Below, one piece after another: positions 34,785 to 43,635 of a DNA stretch of 64,000 nt. The notes beneath the pieces were generated by a model. The model ran no database searches. It was not told where the DNA came from and saw only the letters and a program-made list of their open reading frames with translations. The DNA comes from Desnuesiella massiliensis (lineage in GTDB: Bacteria; Bacillota; Clostridia; Clostridiales; Clostridiaceae): the NCBI RefSeq assembly GCF_001403615.1, contig NZ_LN879457.1, positions 806,001-870,000 of the forward strand, written 5' to 3'. The translations under genes and the position numbers were made by a program. Position 1 is the stretch's first letter. Each line of letters begins with the position of its first letter.

Positions 34785-35849
34785 ATGAGAAGAAGGATTG
34801 GTACATTAACCACTGCAGCAGCCCTGATATTTTTAGGAGTAGTATTATTGGTAAGGCAGATAGACCCTAACTTAGCTTCTACTATTTTTCACTTTTGGCC
34901 GATGTTATTTATATTATTAGGATTAGAGGTTATAATTCTAAATAGTATAAATAAAGAAGATAATGTGAAATTAGGATTTAATGGAGCTATAATATTTTTG
35001 GTTATTATTTTCTTATTGGTAGAAGGATTTTTTGGTATTAAAAATTCTATAATCAAGCGATTTCCAGACATAAATTTAGGCATAGATATTGGTAACGCTA
35101 TAATTAATGGTAAACCTGTGGAGGCTTTTGGAAGTGCTAAGTTAAAGGGGAATAAAGTTTCCTTTTTAGGTTATAACGGAGACATTAAAATAAGAAGAAG
35201 TGACAATGGTGAAGTGAGATTTGAAGGTAAGGTATATGTTCCAGATCATAGTAATATTCCCAATTATGAAATAACTCCTACTTCTAATGATAATGGCATA
35301 GTGTTTGATTTAAAGGATAACTCCATAAAGAAAATAGAAGGGATACTATATATACCTGATAATATAGATTTAAAAATAGATATAAATAATTTAAATATAT
35401 CAAATTCAGAAGAGTTTTTAGGGACAGCTCTTAGAATAGACTCAAACAATGGTTACTTCGATGTTTCTGGATTTAAGTCTGTAGTGATAGATAATAACAA
35501 TGGTAAAATTTCTGTAAAAGATGCTTTAGATGTGAATATAAAGTCTAATAATGCAAAGATTGACTTAAATGGTAATATAGAAAATATTGATGTTCAAGCT
35601 AATATAAGTGCGGTAGATGTAAGTAATAAATTGTGTAAGAATGTTAAGATATCCACAGATAGTGGTAAGGTTACATTAAGAACAGAGGATAAGAATTTGG
35701 ATATTCAGGCAAGGACTTCTACAGGGTCTCTATATATAAATGGTAATAAAAAAGGTTCAAAGGATTATAGTGGTTCTATAGGGAATGGAGAAGGAAAGAT
35801 AAATATAAGAACTAGTGTGGGTTCTATTAGAGTAGAACATGGGGAGTGA
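34785..35849 (+). CDS. Membrane protein, LiaF-type N-terminus with DUF4097-like beta domain
   Basis: About 354 residues. Two or three N-terminal membrane helices (about 8-100, FWPMLFILLGLEVIIL is typical of LiaF/DUF5668 transmembrane domains) are followed by an exported beta-helix-like domain (about 115-354) made of repeated short strands (DIKIRRSDNGEVRF, KISVKDALDVNIKSNNAKI), like DUF4097 adhesin-type proteins. ATG at 34785 is 7 nt after GGGAGG. It precedes an ECF sigma factor gene by 8 nt and probably senses or answers envelope stress. Confidence 0.8.
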   Translation: MRRRIGTLTTAAALIFLGVVLLVRQIDPNLASTIFHFWPMLFILLGLEVIILNSINKEDNVKLGFNGAIIFLVIIFLLVEGFFGIKNSIIKRFPDINLGIDIGNAIINGKPVEAFGSAKLKGNKVSFLGYNGDIKIRRSDNGEVRFEGKVYVPDHSNIPNYEITPTSNDNGIVFDLKDNSIKKIEGILYIPDNIDLKIDINNLNISNSEEFLGTALRIDSNNGYFDVSGFKSVVIDNNNGKISVKDALDVNIKSNNAKIDLNGNIENIDVQANISAVDVSNKLCKNVKISTDSGKVTLRTEDKNLDIQARTSTGSLYINGNKKGSKDYSGSIGNGEGKINIRTSVGSIRVEHGE

Positions 35850-35857
35850 TAATTTAC

Positions 35858-36394
35858 ATGGAGGAAGAGCTCTTAGAAAAATTAAAATCTGGAGATAAAG
35901 AAGCTTTTATTATGCTTGTAGACAAGTATAGAAAAAAAGTGATATCCCTATGTTATTCCTATACTGGTGATTATGGAGAAGCAGAGGATCTGTCTCAGGA
36001 AGCTTTTTTATCTTTATACAAGAGCATTGAAAGTTTTAGGGGGGACAGTTCTCTCTCAACGTATCTATATAGAATAACCATTAATAAATGCTTAAGTTAT
36101 AAAAAAAGAATAAACTTAAAAGAATTTGTAGGAGGATTATTTGGATATTACAAGGAAGAGGTAGATTACGAAGAAAAAGCTTATGTAAGGCAGTGTATTG
36201 ACGCTTTGTCTAAAGACCTAAAAACTCCTGTATTACTTTATTATTATTTAGGCCTGAGTTATAAAGAAATCTCAGAAATATTAAATATTTCTGAGCGAGC
36301 TGTAGAGGGTAGGCTTTACAGAGCAAAGGGTAAAATTAAATCAAAAATTGAGAAGGAGGAAGGTCTAATATGGAACAAAAATGGGATTCTATAG
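35858..36394 (+). CDS. ECF-type RNA polymerase sigma factor
   Basis: A 178-residue sigma-70 family factor of ECF type: region 2 (about 20-85: GEAEDLSQEAFLSLYKSIESF, GDSSLSTYLYRITINKC) and region 4 (about 120-170: LLYYYLGLSYKEISEILNIS, VEGRLYRAKGKIK), no regions 1 or 3. A GTG at 35846 overlaps the GGGGAG site, so the ATG at 35858 is preferred. Its end overlaps the next gene by 25 nt, the usual arrangement for a sigma factor and its membrane anti-sigma factor. Target promoters not visible. Confidence 0.92.
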   Translation: MEEELLEKLKSGDKEAFIMLVDKYRKKVISLCYSYTGDYGEAEDLSQEAFLSLYKSIESFRGDSSLSTYLYRITINKCLSYKKRINLKEFVGGLFGYYKEEVDYEEKAYVRQCIDALSKDLKTPVLLYYYLGLSYKEISEILNISERAVEGRLYRAKGKIKSKIEKEEGLIWNKNGIL

Positions 36395-36687
36395 ACAGGT
36401 TAATAAAAGATAGTATGGAGTACCCCATAAAATTAAATGAAGATTATGATAAAAAGTTATTAAATAGAATTAGTAATTTAAATAATGACGTCAGCATCAA
36501 TAATTCTAAGGTAGTTACTCTAAAAAATATATTTTTGAATTTCATTAATAAGAACTCCTTAGGACTTAGCTTTGCTTTAAGTGGCATCTTTATCTTTATA
36601 TTAAATTTTACTGGATTTCAAGACAAACTATTGGATGCATTTATCTTGATGAAAAGTTTGAGTGCATTTTTTATAAGTAATATATAA
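36370..36687 (+). CDS. Single-pass membrane protein, candidate anti-sigma factor
   Basis: A 105-residue protein with a charged cytoplasmic N-terminal half (about 1-60), one clear membrane helix (about 68-86, LGLSFALSGIFIFILNF) and a short C-terminus. No zinc-finger (HxxxCxxC) motif of classic ZAS anti-sigma factors is visible. The 25-nt overlap with the sigma gene and AAGGAGG inside the sigma coding end point to coupled translation and an anti-sigma role by context. Confidence 0.68.
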   Translation: MEQKWDSIDRLIKDSMEYPIKLNEDYDKKLLNRISNLNNDVSINNSKVVTLKNIFLNFINKNSLGLSFALSGIFIFILNFTGFQDKLLDAFILMKSLSAFFISNI

Positions 36688-36706
36688 TTTTGAGGTGATA
36701 TAAGGT

Positions 36707-37186
36707 ATGAATAGAAATGATAGATTTGTAAATTTTATATTAGCTTGTATACCAGGAGTAGGCTATATGTATAATGGTCTTTTATTAAAAGGACTAGAAT
36801 TATTAGGTATATTTATCATGGCTCCTGTAATTTTAGATTTTGCGGCATTAGATGAGCTTACACCAGTGATTATGGTGCCTTTATGGTTTTATGGTTTTTT
36901 TGACACTTTTAATGTAGCAAGACGCAGAGAGGCTGGAGAAGTAATACAAGATAGAGGCTTTATACTTGGAAACAATAGAGCTTTTAATGGTCAGCTTCAA
37001 GATAACTCTATGAAATTTATAGGGATACTTTTGATAATACTAGGCATATTATCTCTTACCAATAGAATATTGAGGACTATGAATTTAATGTTTATAGTGA
37101 AAAGCTATTTGATACCCATATTTTTTATTTTGTTAGGTATCTATATTATTTTTAAAGATAAGATAAATGGATCTATAAATAAATAA
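36707..37186 (+). CDS. Multi-pass membrane protein at end of ECF operon
   Basis: A 159-residue protein with about four membrane helices: an N-terminal pair (IPGVGYMYNGLLLKGLELLGIFIMAP, about 13-45, with a TM2-like turn), then a basic loop (ARRREAGE), and two C-terminal helices (about 102-150). I do not assign a family beyond TM2/DUF5683-like. It is 19 nt after the candidate anti-sigma gene and likely belongs to the same stress operon. Confidence 0.72.
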   Translation: MNRNDRFVNFILACIPGVGYMYNGLLLKGLELLGIFIMAPVILDFAALDELTPVIMVPLWFYGFFDTFNVARRREAGEVIQDRGFILGNNRAFNGQLQDNSMKFIGILLIILGILSLTNRILRTMNLMFIVKSYLIPIFFILLGIYIIFKDKINGSINK

Positions 37187-37353
37187 GAGTTTATTATTAT
37201 CTCATAAGGAATTTTATATGAATCACTTAAAAGTTCATAATATTTAAGGAATATTTAAGATATAATTGAAATGTTTTTCCTGTCAATTATGATATAATAT
37301 GTTAATACTAAAAATTAATTAGTGAATTTATATATTAGAACGGAGGACATGAT

Positions 37354-38505
37354 TTGCAGTTTCTTAAAGATAAAAAATTTAAGTACTTTGATTTAGTGTT
37401 AGCTATAGTCGTTGCTTTTATATTAATCAGAACTATAGATAATTACACCTTTTTGATGTCTGGATTAAATAAATTTTTGGCGATAATATCACCTTTTACC
37501 TTTGCGTTTATAATTGCTTATATGCTAAATCCAATTATGAACTTATTGGAGAGGAAATGTAAATTGAAGAGGGCCATGAGTCTTTTAATAACTTATATTT
37601 TTATAATCGGAGTTATAACTTTATTTTTTGTAGACTTGATGCCTAAGATATATAATAGTTTATTAGATATTATTAAGAATGCTCCACAGTTTGCTAATGA
37701 AGCTCAAGAGTGGCTGAATAGATTTTTACTAGATGAAAAAATTCAGTCTTTTATAACTTCCACTGGGATGACTAATATTAAACCAGATTTTTTAGTTAGT
37801 AAATTTAGTTCAAACATAATCCTCATAATAAATACTATTTTTTCGAAAACGCTTGTGTTTACTAATTATTTTATAAAATGGATTTTTGGCTTTATAATTT
37901 CAATATATGTGTTATACGACAAGGAAAGATTCTTAAATATTGCTAAGAAATTTATTTATATAGTATTCAAAGATAAGAATGCTAAAAGATTGTTAAATTT
38001 TACTGGTAACATTCATAGAATGATAGGTATATATATAGGTATAAAAGCGGTAGACTCGTTAATTATTGCTATTTTAGCCTTTATAGGCTTAAGCATTATA
38101 AAATCGCCATATATATTGATTATTACGGTAGTGGTAGGGGTAACTAATATGATACCTTACTTTGGCCCTTTGGTGGGAATGGTAGTGGGCTTTATCATTA
38201 ACCTCTTCTTTAATCCATTAAAAGCCTTTATTGTATTACTATTTATTTTCTTGCTCCAACAATTCGATGGCTGGTATTTAGATCCTAAGCTAGTTGGTGG
38301 AAAGGTTGGTCTAAGTCCTTTTCTTGTAATTTTGGCAGTCACCGTAGGGGGAGGGCTTTATGGGCCTATTGGAATGCTTTTAGCAACTCCTACTATGGCA
38401 GTAATTAAAATTTATGCAGATAAGCTTTTCTCAAAATACGATAATATAAAAGAAATGAAATCTAAAAATGATTCTGTAAATGAGAAAGATTTAGCTAATG
38501 AGTAA
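37354..38505 (+). CDS. AI-2E/PerM-family transporter
   Basis: A 383-residue integral membrane protein with seven to eight helices. The family signatures are the N-terminal ANLL-like IIAYMLNPIMNLLER and the C-terminal GPLVGMVVGF and QQFDGWYLDPKLVGGKVGLSPFLVI. Members export autoinducer-2 or act as Na+/H+ or other antiporters; substrate cannot be told here. TTG start with GGAGG 7 nt upstream (a nearby ATG is out of frame). A VanW gene follows by 35 nt. Confidence 0.9.
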   Translation: MQFLKDKKFKYFDLVLAIVVAFILIRTIDNYTFLMSGLNKFLAIISPFTFAFIIAYMLNPIMNLLERKCKLKRAMSLLITYIFIIGVITLFFVDLMPKIYNSLLDIIKNAPQFANEAQEWLNRFLLDEKIQSFITSTGMTNIKPDFLVSKFSSNIILIINTIFSKTLVFTNYFIKWIFGFIISIYVLYDKERFLNIAKKFIYIVFKDKNAKRLLNFTGNIHRMIGIYIGIKAVDSLIIAILAFIGLSIIKSPYILIITVVVGVTNMIPYFGPLVGMVVGFIINLFFNPLKAFIVLLFIFLLQQFDGWYLDPKLVGGKVGLSPFLVILAVTVGGGLYGPIGMLLATPTMAVIKIYADKLFSKYDNIKEMKSKNDSVNEKDLANE

Positions 38506-38540
38506 TATTTTTAATAAGGGTAATTGAGAGGTATATTAAA

Positions 38541-39350
38541 ATGTACATTGCTAATAAACCAATAAAGCGATCAAAATTAAGATTACTCTTAGGAAAAAAA
38601 TATTATATGTACAAAAGGTATATACGATGGATTTTTCATAGAAAAGATTATTCTAGGGAGATATTTAATACTCAGTTAACCTACGAAGTATATAGGCATA
38701 AAACACCATTGCTTAGAGAGCTTAAAGGAGTAGACATGTATCTACAATATAATAAAATTACTAATCTAAGATTAGCAATAAAAAAAGTAAATGGTATCAT
38801 AATTAAACCTAAAGAAACCTTTTCCTATTGGAGATTGATAGGAAAACCAAGTTATAAAAAAGGTTATAAAGATGGATTAGTATTAAGAGGTGATGGAACT
38901 TTCGAGGCAGGGGTTGGCGGAGGGCTTTGTCAGTTATCAAATTTAATTTACTGGATAGCTTTGCATACACCTCTTCATGTAACTGAAAGATATAGACATA
39001 GCCATGACATATTTCCAGACTCAAATAGAACTCAACCCTTTGGAAGCGGAGCAACCTGTGTATATAATTATTTTGATCTTCAAATATATAATCCTACAGA
39101 TAAAAACTTTCAGTTAATTCTATATATTGATGATGGTATGCTCAATGGACAGTGGAGATGTAATGAAGAGATCTACTTTAATTATGAGATTTATGAAAAA
39201 GAACACCGTATCACACCTACATTTTGGGGAAAGTATATGAGAAGTAACTCAATTTTTAGAAGAATATATGATGGACAAAAAAATTTTATTAAAGAAGAAT
39301 TTATTGCTGAAAACCATGCTATAATGATGTACGAGCCGCTAATTGAATAA
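38541..39350 (+). CDS. VanW-family protein
   Basis: A 269-residue protein with the conserved VanW core: NLRLAIKKVNGIIIKPKETFSYW, GGGLCQLSNLIYW and HSHDIFPDSNRTQPFGSGATC. The family is linked to cell-envelope or glycopeptide-resistance clusters without a proven activity. There is no signal peptide or G5 domain, so it is a short cytosolic-type VanW. No vanHAX genes are nearby, so it is no sign of vancomycin resistance. A GAGAGG site precedes the ATG. Confidence 0.88.
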   Translation: MYIANKPIKRSKLRLLLGKKYYMYKRYIRWIFHRKDYSREIFNTQLTYEVYRHKTPLLRELKGVDMYLQYNKITNLRLAIKKVNGIIIKPKETFSYWRLIGKPSYKKGYKDGLVLRGDGTFEAGVGGGLCQLSNLIYWIALHTPLHVTERYRHSHDIFPDSNRTQPFGSGATCVYNYFDLQIYNPTDKNFQLILYIDDGMLNGQWRCNEEIYFNYEIYEKEHRITPTFWGKYMRSNSIFRRIYDGQKNFIKEEFIAENHAIMMYEPLIE

Positions 39351-39356
39351 AAGCCC

Positions 39357-39385
39357 TTGACAACTTGATCATAAGGCTATATAAT
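39357..39385 (+). promoter_or_regulatory. Sigma-A promoter of the licT switch
   Basis: TTGACA (39357-39362), 17-bp spacer, TATAAT (39380-39385): a perfect consensus promoter. The start near 39392 places the RAT sequence at the very 5' end of the RNA. Confidence 0.9.
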
Positions 39386-39397
39386 CAAGTTGTAAAC

Positions 39398-39457
39398 GTG
39401 TTACTGAAGTTTATTCAGGCATGAGTTTTCTTTTATTAGAAAATTCATGCCTTTTTT
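39398..39457 (+). promoter_or_regulatory. RAT antiterminator and terminator, switch 1 (licT leader)
   Basis: CGTGTTACTG and CAGGCATGAG (39398-39425) form the conserved ribonucleic-antiterminator pattern of the BglG/LicT family. It overlaps the left arm of a terminator GGCATGAGTTTTC / GAAAATTCATGCC with a T run (39418-39457). LicT binding would block the terminator. The following 39458-39748 holds no gene; TATAAT at 39683-39688 may be a second, internal promoter. Confidence 0.87.
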
Positions 39458-39748
39458 GATTCTCAATGCAAATTAATCTTGTATTATGGTTATCATTGCA
39501 AATATTTGAAGAAAGCAATGGTAATGGACAAGTTTACTTGTAAATTTTCTTGGTTAGATTTCAAAGTTTAAAGTTAAGTTTATTCATTGTCTAGATATAA
39601 AAGTTGAATTGTAAATAAAATTAACTTGCATAATAACCACCATTATTGAAAAAATAAAGTTAAAAACTCTATTCGTTTATGATATAATACAATTAGTAAT
39701 TATTATTTTATAGTAGATTTAAATATATTGCTTAAAGGAGTAATAAGC

Positions 39749-40588
39749 ATGTTGTTCAAAAGTTCTTATAAGGCAGTTAGGCCTTTTAACCATAACGTGG
39801 TTTTATGCGTACATGACAATAAAGAGTGCATCATAATTGGAAAAGGAGTGGGCTTTGGAGTTAAGCCAGGAGATACTATAAAGAATATTGAAAATATAGA
39901 AAAAGAATTCTACCTTGTAGATAGCAATAATAAAGAAAATTTCAAAAATCTTACAACTGCAATAGATAAAAACATCATAGGAGTTACAGAAGAAGCAATT
40001 GCTATTATTGCAAAGAAGTTTAACAAGGAGCTGAATGAAAAAATTCATATAACTCTTCCAGACCATATAGCTTTTGCTGTTAAGAGAATGGAAAGTGGAA
40101 TTCAGATTAAAAATGTTTTACTTCATGAAATAAGATTTTTATATAAGGAAGAATTTAAAGCAGCGGAAGAAATGCTTGAAATCATAAACAAGAAGCTTAA
40201 TATAGAGCTGCCAAAGGATGAGATTGGTTTTATTGCAATGCATATACATGCAGCGGTAAACAATGAAGATGTATCAAAATCATCTTTAGATACTGCTATT
40301 ATCAGTGATATGATTAGCTTTATAGAAGAGAAAATTGGTAAAGAGTTAGACAAATATAGCATTGAATATTGTAGAATGGTAACTCACTTGAGGTTTGCCA
40401 TAGATAGAGTTAGAAATAATGCAAATATTGATAATATATTAATTCATAGTATTAAAGAGAATTACAGAAATACCTATGAAATTGCTAAAGAGCTTGCAGA
40501 TGTAATTAATAAGGACTATGGTATTGATTTTCCGGAAGGTGAAATTGGATATATAACAATACATCTTCAAAATATATTAGCAAAATAG
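39749..40588 (+). CDS. licT: BglG/LicT-family transcription antiterminator
   Basis: A 279-residue RNA-binding antiterminator. The N-terminal CAT domain (about 1-58: PFNHNVVLC, ECIIIGKGVGFGVKPGD) binds the RAT hairpin. PRD1 (about 65-170) and PRD2 (about 172-277) carry the phosphorylatable histidines in LPDHIAFAVKR, FIAMHIHAA, VTHLRFAIDR and ITIHLQN. An ATG at 39749 is 8 nt after AAAGGAG; an upstream TTG is less likely. RAT switches precede both this gene and the next PTS gene, so it should control both, depending on PTS phosphorylation state. Confidence 0.93.
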   Translation: MLFKSSYKAVRPFNHNVVLCVHDNKECIIIGKGVGFGVKPGDTIKNIENIEKEFYLVDSNNKENFKNLTTAIDKNIIGVTEEAIAIIAKKFNKELNEKIHITLPDHIAFAVKRMESGIQIKNVLLHEIRFLYKEEFKAAEEMLEIINKKLNIELPKDEIGFIAMHIHAAVNNEDVSKSSLDTAIISDMISFIEEKIGKELDKYSIEYCRMVTHLRFAIDRVRNNANIDNILIHSIKENYRNTYEIAKELADVINKDYGIDFPEGEIGYITIHLQNILAK

Positions 40589-40602
40589 TAGATATAAACT
40601 AA

Positions 40603-40674
40603 GCGTGTTACTGGTAATGCAGGCATGAGCTTAATAAGTCTACAGTTTTTACTGTGGGTTTGTTAAGCTCTTTT
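40603..40674 (+). promoter_or_regulatory. RAT antiterminator and terminator, switch 2 (PTS leader)
   Basis: GCGTGTTACTGGTAATGCAG and GGCATGAGC (40603-40630) repeat the RAT of switch 1. The overlapping terminator has arms GAGCTTAATAAG and the T-rich CTTAACAAAC counterpart (GTTTGTTAAGCTC), then TTTT (40627-40674). It lies between licT and the PTS gene, 123 nt before the latter's ATG. Confidence 0.87.
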
Positions 40675-40796
40675 AATTTTAAATATATACATTAATTATT
40701 TAATATCATGTATATAAATTAAAATTTTTAGTATGCTAATAAAATATTATAAATATTTTATTATAGATTAAAACTATTTTTAAGGAGGTATTATTT

Positions 40797-42143
40797 ATGG
40801 CTAATTCAGTGTCACCAAAGGAACTAGCTCAAAAGATCAACGATGTCATTGGCGGAAGATCTAATGTAACAGGCGTAGCTTATTGCATGACTCGTCTAAG
40901 ATTAAACATCGTGGATAAGAAAAATATTAACATGGACACACTCAAGAAGATTGAAGGAGTAATGGGCGTGGTTGAGCAAGGAGACCAAGTTCAAATCATT
41001 CTAGGACCAGGAAGAGTTACTAAGGTTGCTAATGAATTTGGAGAAATCATCGGCCTAAAGGTTGGAGAAGTTGATGAGGCTCAAGTAAGAAGAGAAGAAA
41101 TAAAAGCAAAAAATGCCACTCCATTCAAATTATTTTTAAAGAAATTATCTAATATTTTTATTCCATTAATACCAGCTTTTATTGCTTGCGGACTTGTTAA
41201 AGGTATCTTAAATATGATTGTAAAATTCAATCCTGCTTTTGCTGCTGGCCCAATAGCAGGTATACTAATTGTTGCTGGAGACGCAGTTTTCTATGGTTTA
41301 AACCTATTTGTTGGTGTTAACGCTGCTAAGGAGTTTGGTGGATCACCAATGCTTGGTGGTGTTATGGCCGCTATAGTTACTCATCCGTCTTTAGCTAACG
41401 TAACACTTATGAGCAGAAAATTAGTTCCAGGTAGAGGTGGAATTATTGCGGTATTATTAGTTGTTGCTTTCTCAAGCTGGCTTGAAAAGAAAATTAGAAA
41501 GATTATGCCAGATGTTATTGAATTGTTCATGACTCCACTTATAGTTGTTCTAGTATCAGCTTTTGTTGCTGTAATTGTGCTTCAACCTGCAGGAGGAGTT
41601 ATATCTGATGCTATAGGTAATGCTACAAAAGCAGCCATATCTGGAGGAGGAGCATTTACAGGATTTATACTTGGAGGAACCTTCCTACCATTAGTTATGA
41701 CAGGCTTACATCAAGGCTTAACTCCTATACATGCTGAATTATTAAAATCTGCAACCGGAAACTTATTGCTTCCAATACTAGCTATGGCAGGAGCAGGACA
41801 AATTGGAGCTTCTATTGCAGTATATGCTAAAACTAAGAATAAGAGATTAAAAAGAACTATTGCATCCGGATTACCTGTTGGATTAATGGGAATTGGAGAA
41901 CCTTTAATATATGGTGTTACTTTACCATTAGGAAAACCGTTCATAGGCGCTTGCATAGGCGGAGCCTTTGGTGGTGCAGTTCAAGCATTCTTAAAAGTTG
42001 CTGCAACAAGTATGGGACTTTCTGGTTTACCATTAGCGCTAACAACAAATAAACCAGCTATGTTCCTAATAGGACTAGTAGTTGCCTATATAGCAGGATT
42101 TATCGCTACTTACTTACTAGGATTTGAAGATCCTCAAGAATAG
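40797..42143 (+). CDS. PTS glucose-superfamily IIBC, probably MurNAc-type (MurP-like)
   Basis: A 448-residue IIBC protein. The IIB domain (about 1-85) has active Cys30 in GVAYCMTRLRL. A linker leads to the IIC domain (about 108-445) with about ten helices and signatures IPAFIACGLVKG and GIGEPLIYGVTLP. It has no IIA domain and needs a soluble IIA-Glc in trans. Next to mupG, the best match is MurP, which imports MurNAc or MurNAc-GlcNAc; sucrose or beta-glucoside import is the alternative and is what LicT usually controls. Strong AAGGAGG site. The stop codon runs into a REP repeat. Confidence 0.87.
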   Translation: MANSVSPKELAQKINDVIGGRSNVTGVAYCMTRLRLNIVDKKNINMDTLKKIEGVMGVVEQGDQVQIILGPGRVTKVANEFGEIIGLKVGEVDEAQVRREEIKAKNATPFKLFLKKLSNIFIPLIPAFIACGLVKGILNMIVKFNPAFAAGPIAGILIVAGDAVFYGLNLFVGVNAAKEFGGSPMLGGVMAAIVTHPSLANVTLMSRKLVPGRGGIIAVLLVVAFSSWLEKKIRKIMPDVIELFMTPLIVVLVSAFVAVIVLQPAGGVISDAIGNATKAAISGGGAFTGFILGGTFLPLVMTGLHQGLTPIHAELLKSATGNLLLPILAMAGAGQIGASIAVYAKTKNKRLKRTIASGLPVGLMGIGEPLIYGVTLPLGKPFIGACIGGAFGGAVQAFLKVAATSMGLSGLPLALTTNKPAMFLIGLVVAYIAGFIATYLLGFEDPQE

Positions 42144-42238
42144 GGGACGGTTCTTCAATAGTATTTGGGGACAGTTCTTAAATAAAAATGATTTAAAATA
42201 AAAATATTTGGGGACAGTTCTGAAATAGAACAGTCCCC
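42143..42238 (+). repeat. Cluster of three REP-like GGGGAC(A/G)GTTC repeats
   Basis: GGGGACGGTTC at 42143-42153 (its first G is the last base of the PTS stop codon), GGGGACAGTTC at 42167-42177 and 42210-42220, and the inverted GAACAGTCCCC at 42228-42238. The last pair forms a hairpin with a 5-nt loop and one A-A mismatch. See the similar palindromes at 49424, 52926 and 58599. Confidence 0.85.
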
Positions 42239-42255
42239 TGTATTTTAGTTAGATT

Positions 42256-42327
42256 TAGGCATCGTAAAAAAATAGCTAGTCAAATATACGAGTAGACTGA
42301 CTAGTTATTTTTTTGGAGATGTCTTAT
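42256..42327 (+). repeat. 72-bp terminator-shaped repeat, copy Y
   Basis: TAGGCATCGT, A run, AGCTAGTCAAATATACGAG, ACTGACTAGT, T run, GGAGATGTCTTA. Reverse complement of the element at 32199-32270 with only about two differences. It ends 29 bp before mupG, so it may reduce read-through from the PTS gene. Confidence 0.82.
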
Positions 42328-42356
42328 TTATAGAATTTTGATAAAGAGGTGTTAAA

Positions 42357-43433
42357 ATGGGAAAAGGCATATCAGTTTTTCTTGGAATGGATCAAACTTT
42401 AGAAGAAAATTTATCTTATATAAATTATGCTAAAGAAAAAGGCTTTGATAGAATTTTTACTTCTTTGCATATTCCAGAAGCTAATTTTAAAGTGATCATT
42501 AAAGAATTTAATATATTAATAAGCGAAGCAAAAAAATTAAATATGGAGATCATAGCAGATATATCACCTTTAGGCTTTAAATTACTAAATCTTTCTTTAG
42601 AGGATTTAAAAGGAGTTAAAGAACTAGGTGTAAGTGTATTAAGAATAGATTTTGGATTTTCAGCAGAACAGATAGCGTCGTTTACAAGAAATCCTTATGG
42701 AATTAAAATTGAAATAAATGCAAGCACTGTAACAGAAAAATTTTTAATTGAATTTGAAGAAGCGAACCCAAATTTAAATAATTTTCAGGCTTGCCATAAT
42801 TATTATCCTAGACTAAACACAGGTATATCCTTAGCTACCTTTAATAAGAAAAATGAAATGCTTAAAAAATATAATATTGAAATCTCTGCTTTTGTACCTT
42901 CCTTAGTGAATAAAAGAGGACCAGTATACGAAGGGCTCCCAACTATGGAAATACATAGATTTATGAAGCCTCACATTAGTGCAAAGCATTTATTTGCTTT
43001 AGGTATTCATAATGTATTCTTTGGAGATAGCATACCTTCAAAGGAAGAAATAGATCTTGTTGGAGGAATTCCGGAACAGGTTATAGAGTTAACCATAGAG
43101 AACTTCTCAAATTGCCCTATAGAAAATAGATTAATGTTTAATGATTTTCACAGCAATAGAAGCGATAGTGCAGAAGATGTAGTAAGATCCGCTGAATCAA
43201 GATTGCTCATGAAAAAAGGGGATGAGATAAAGCCCTTTAATACCGTAGAAAGAAAAGTGGGATATATAACTATTGATAATAAAGAATATTTGAGATACAG
43301 TGGAGAATTGCAAATCTGTAAAAAGAATTTGCCAGCAGATAAAAGGGTAAATGTGGTTGGTAAGGTTATTGAAGAAGAGAGATTCTTATTGGACTACATA
43401 GAGGATGAAACAAAATTTAGATTTAAAAAGTAA
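42357..43433 (+). CDS. mupG: MupG-family (DUF871) 6-phospho-glycosidase, second paralog
   Basis: A 358-residue TIM-barrel plus C-terminal small beta domain, paralogous to 7994-9091 (shared GISVFLGM-like opening, LRIDFGF, CHNYYPRLNTGI, and NIxFGDS loop). In S. aureus MupG hydrolyses MurNAc-6P-GlcNAc taken up by MurP. It follows the MurP-like IIBC gene, supporting the same role. An AGAGGTG site precedes the ATG. murQ (MurNAc-6P etherase) is not in this window, so later steps must be elsewhere or differ. Confidence 0.88.
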   Translation: MGKGISVFLGMDQTLEENLSYINYAKEKGFDRIFTSLHIPEANFKVIIKEFNILISEAKKLNMEIIADISPLGFKLLNLSLEDLKGVKELGVSVLRIDFGFSAEQIASFTRNPYGIKIEINASTVTEKFLIEFEEANPNLNNFQACHNYYPRLNTGISLATFNKKNEMLKKYNIEISAFVPSLVNKRGPVYEGLPTMEIHRFMKPHISAKHLFALGIHNVFFGDSIPSKEEIDLVGGIPEQVIELTIENFSNCPIENRLMFNDFHSNRSDSAEDVVRSAESRLLMKKGDEIKPFNTVERKVGYITIDNKEYLRYSGELQICKKNLPADKRVNVVGKVIEEERFLLDYIEDETKFRFKK

Positions 43434-43451
43434 TAGGAAATTCATGTTTTT

Positions 43452-43484
43452 CCCTCTCAACATTAGTTGAGCGGGATTTTTTTT
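43452..43484 (+). terminator. Terminator after mupG
   Basis: Stem CCCTCTCAAC / GTTGAGCGGG with a 4-nt ATTA loop, then eight T residues after GA. Confidence 0.85.
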
Positions 43485-43635
43485 ATCTAAAAAATTGAAG
43501 GAGTAAAAAAATATCATAAATAATTTAATGGTTTTTTATATAACTTAAGAAAAGGTTGGTATTGGACGATACATAAAGATGGAAGACATTTGTAAGAAAC
43601 TAAGAATATACTTTCTTAAAAGGAGGAAGGAATGA

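Noticed and set aside
36041..36051. GGGGACAGTTC match inside the ECF sigma gene
   Set aside because: It encodes the conserved GDSSLSTYLYRI motif of ECF sigma region 2, so the match to the REP core is coincidental.
38541..39350. VanW as sign of vancomycin resistance
   Set aside because: No vanH, vanA/B, vanX or vanRS genes are nearby; VanW proteins are widespread in Firmicutes without resistance.
42143..42238. CRISPR array
   Set aside because: The repeats are 11 bp, irregularly spaced and partly inverted; no cas genes are present.
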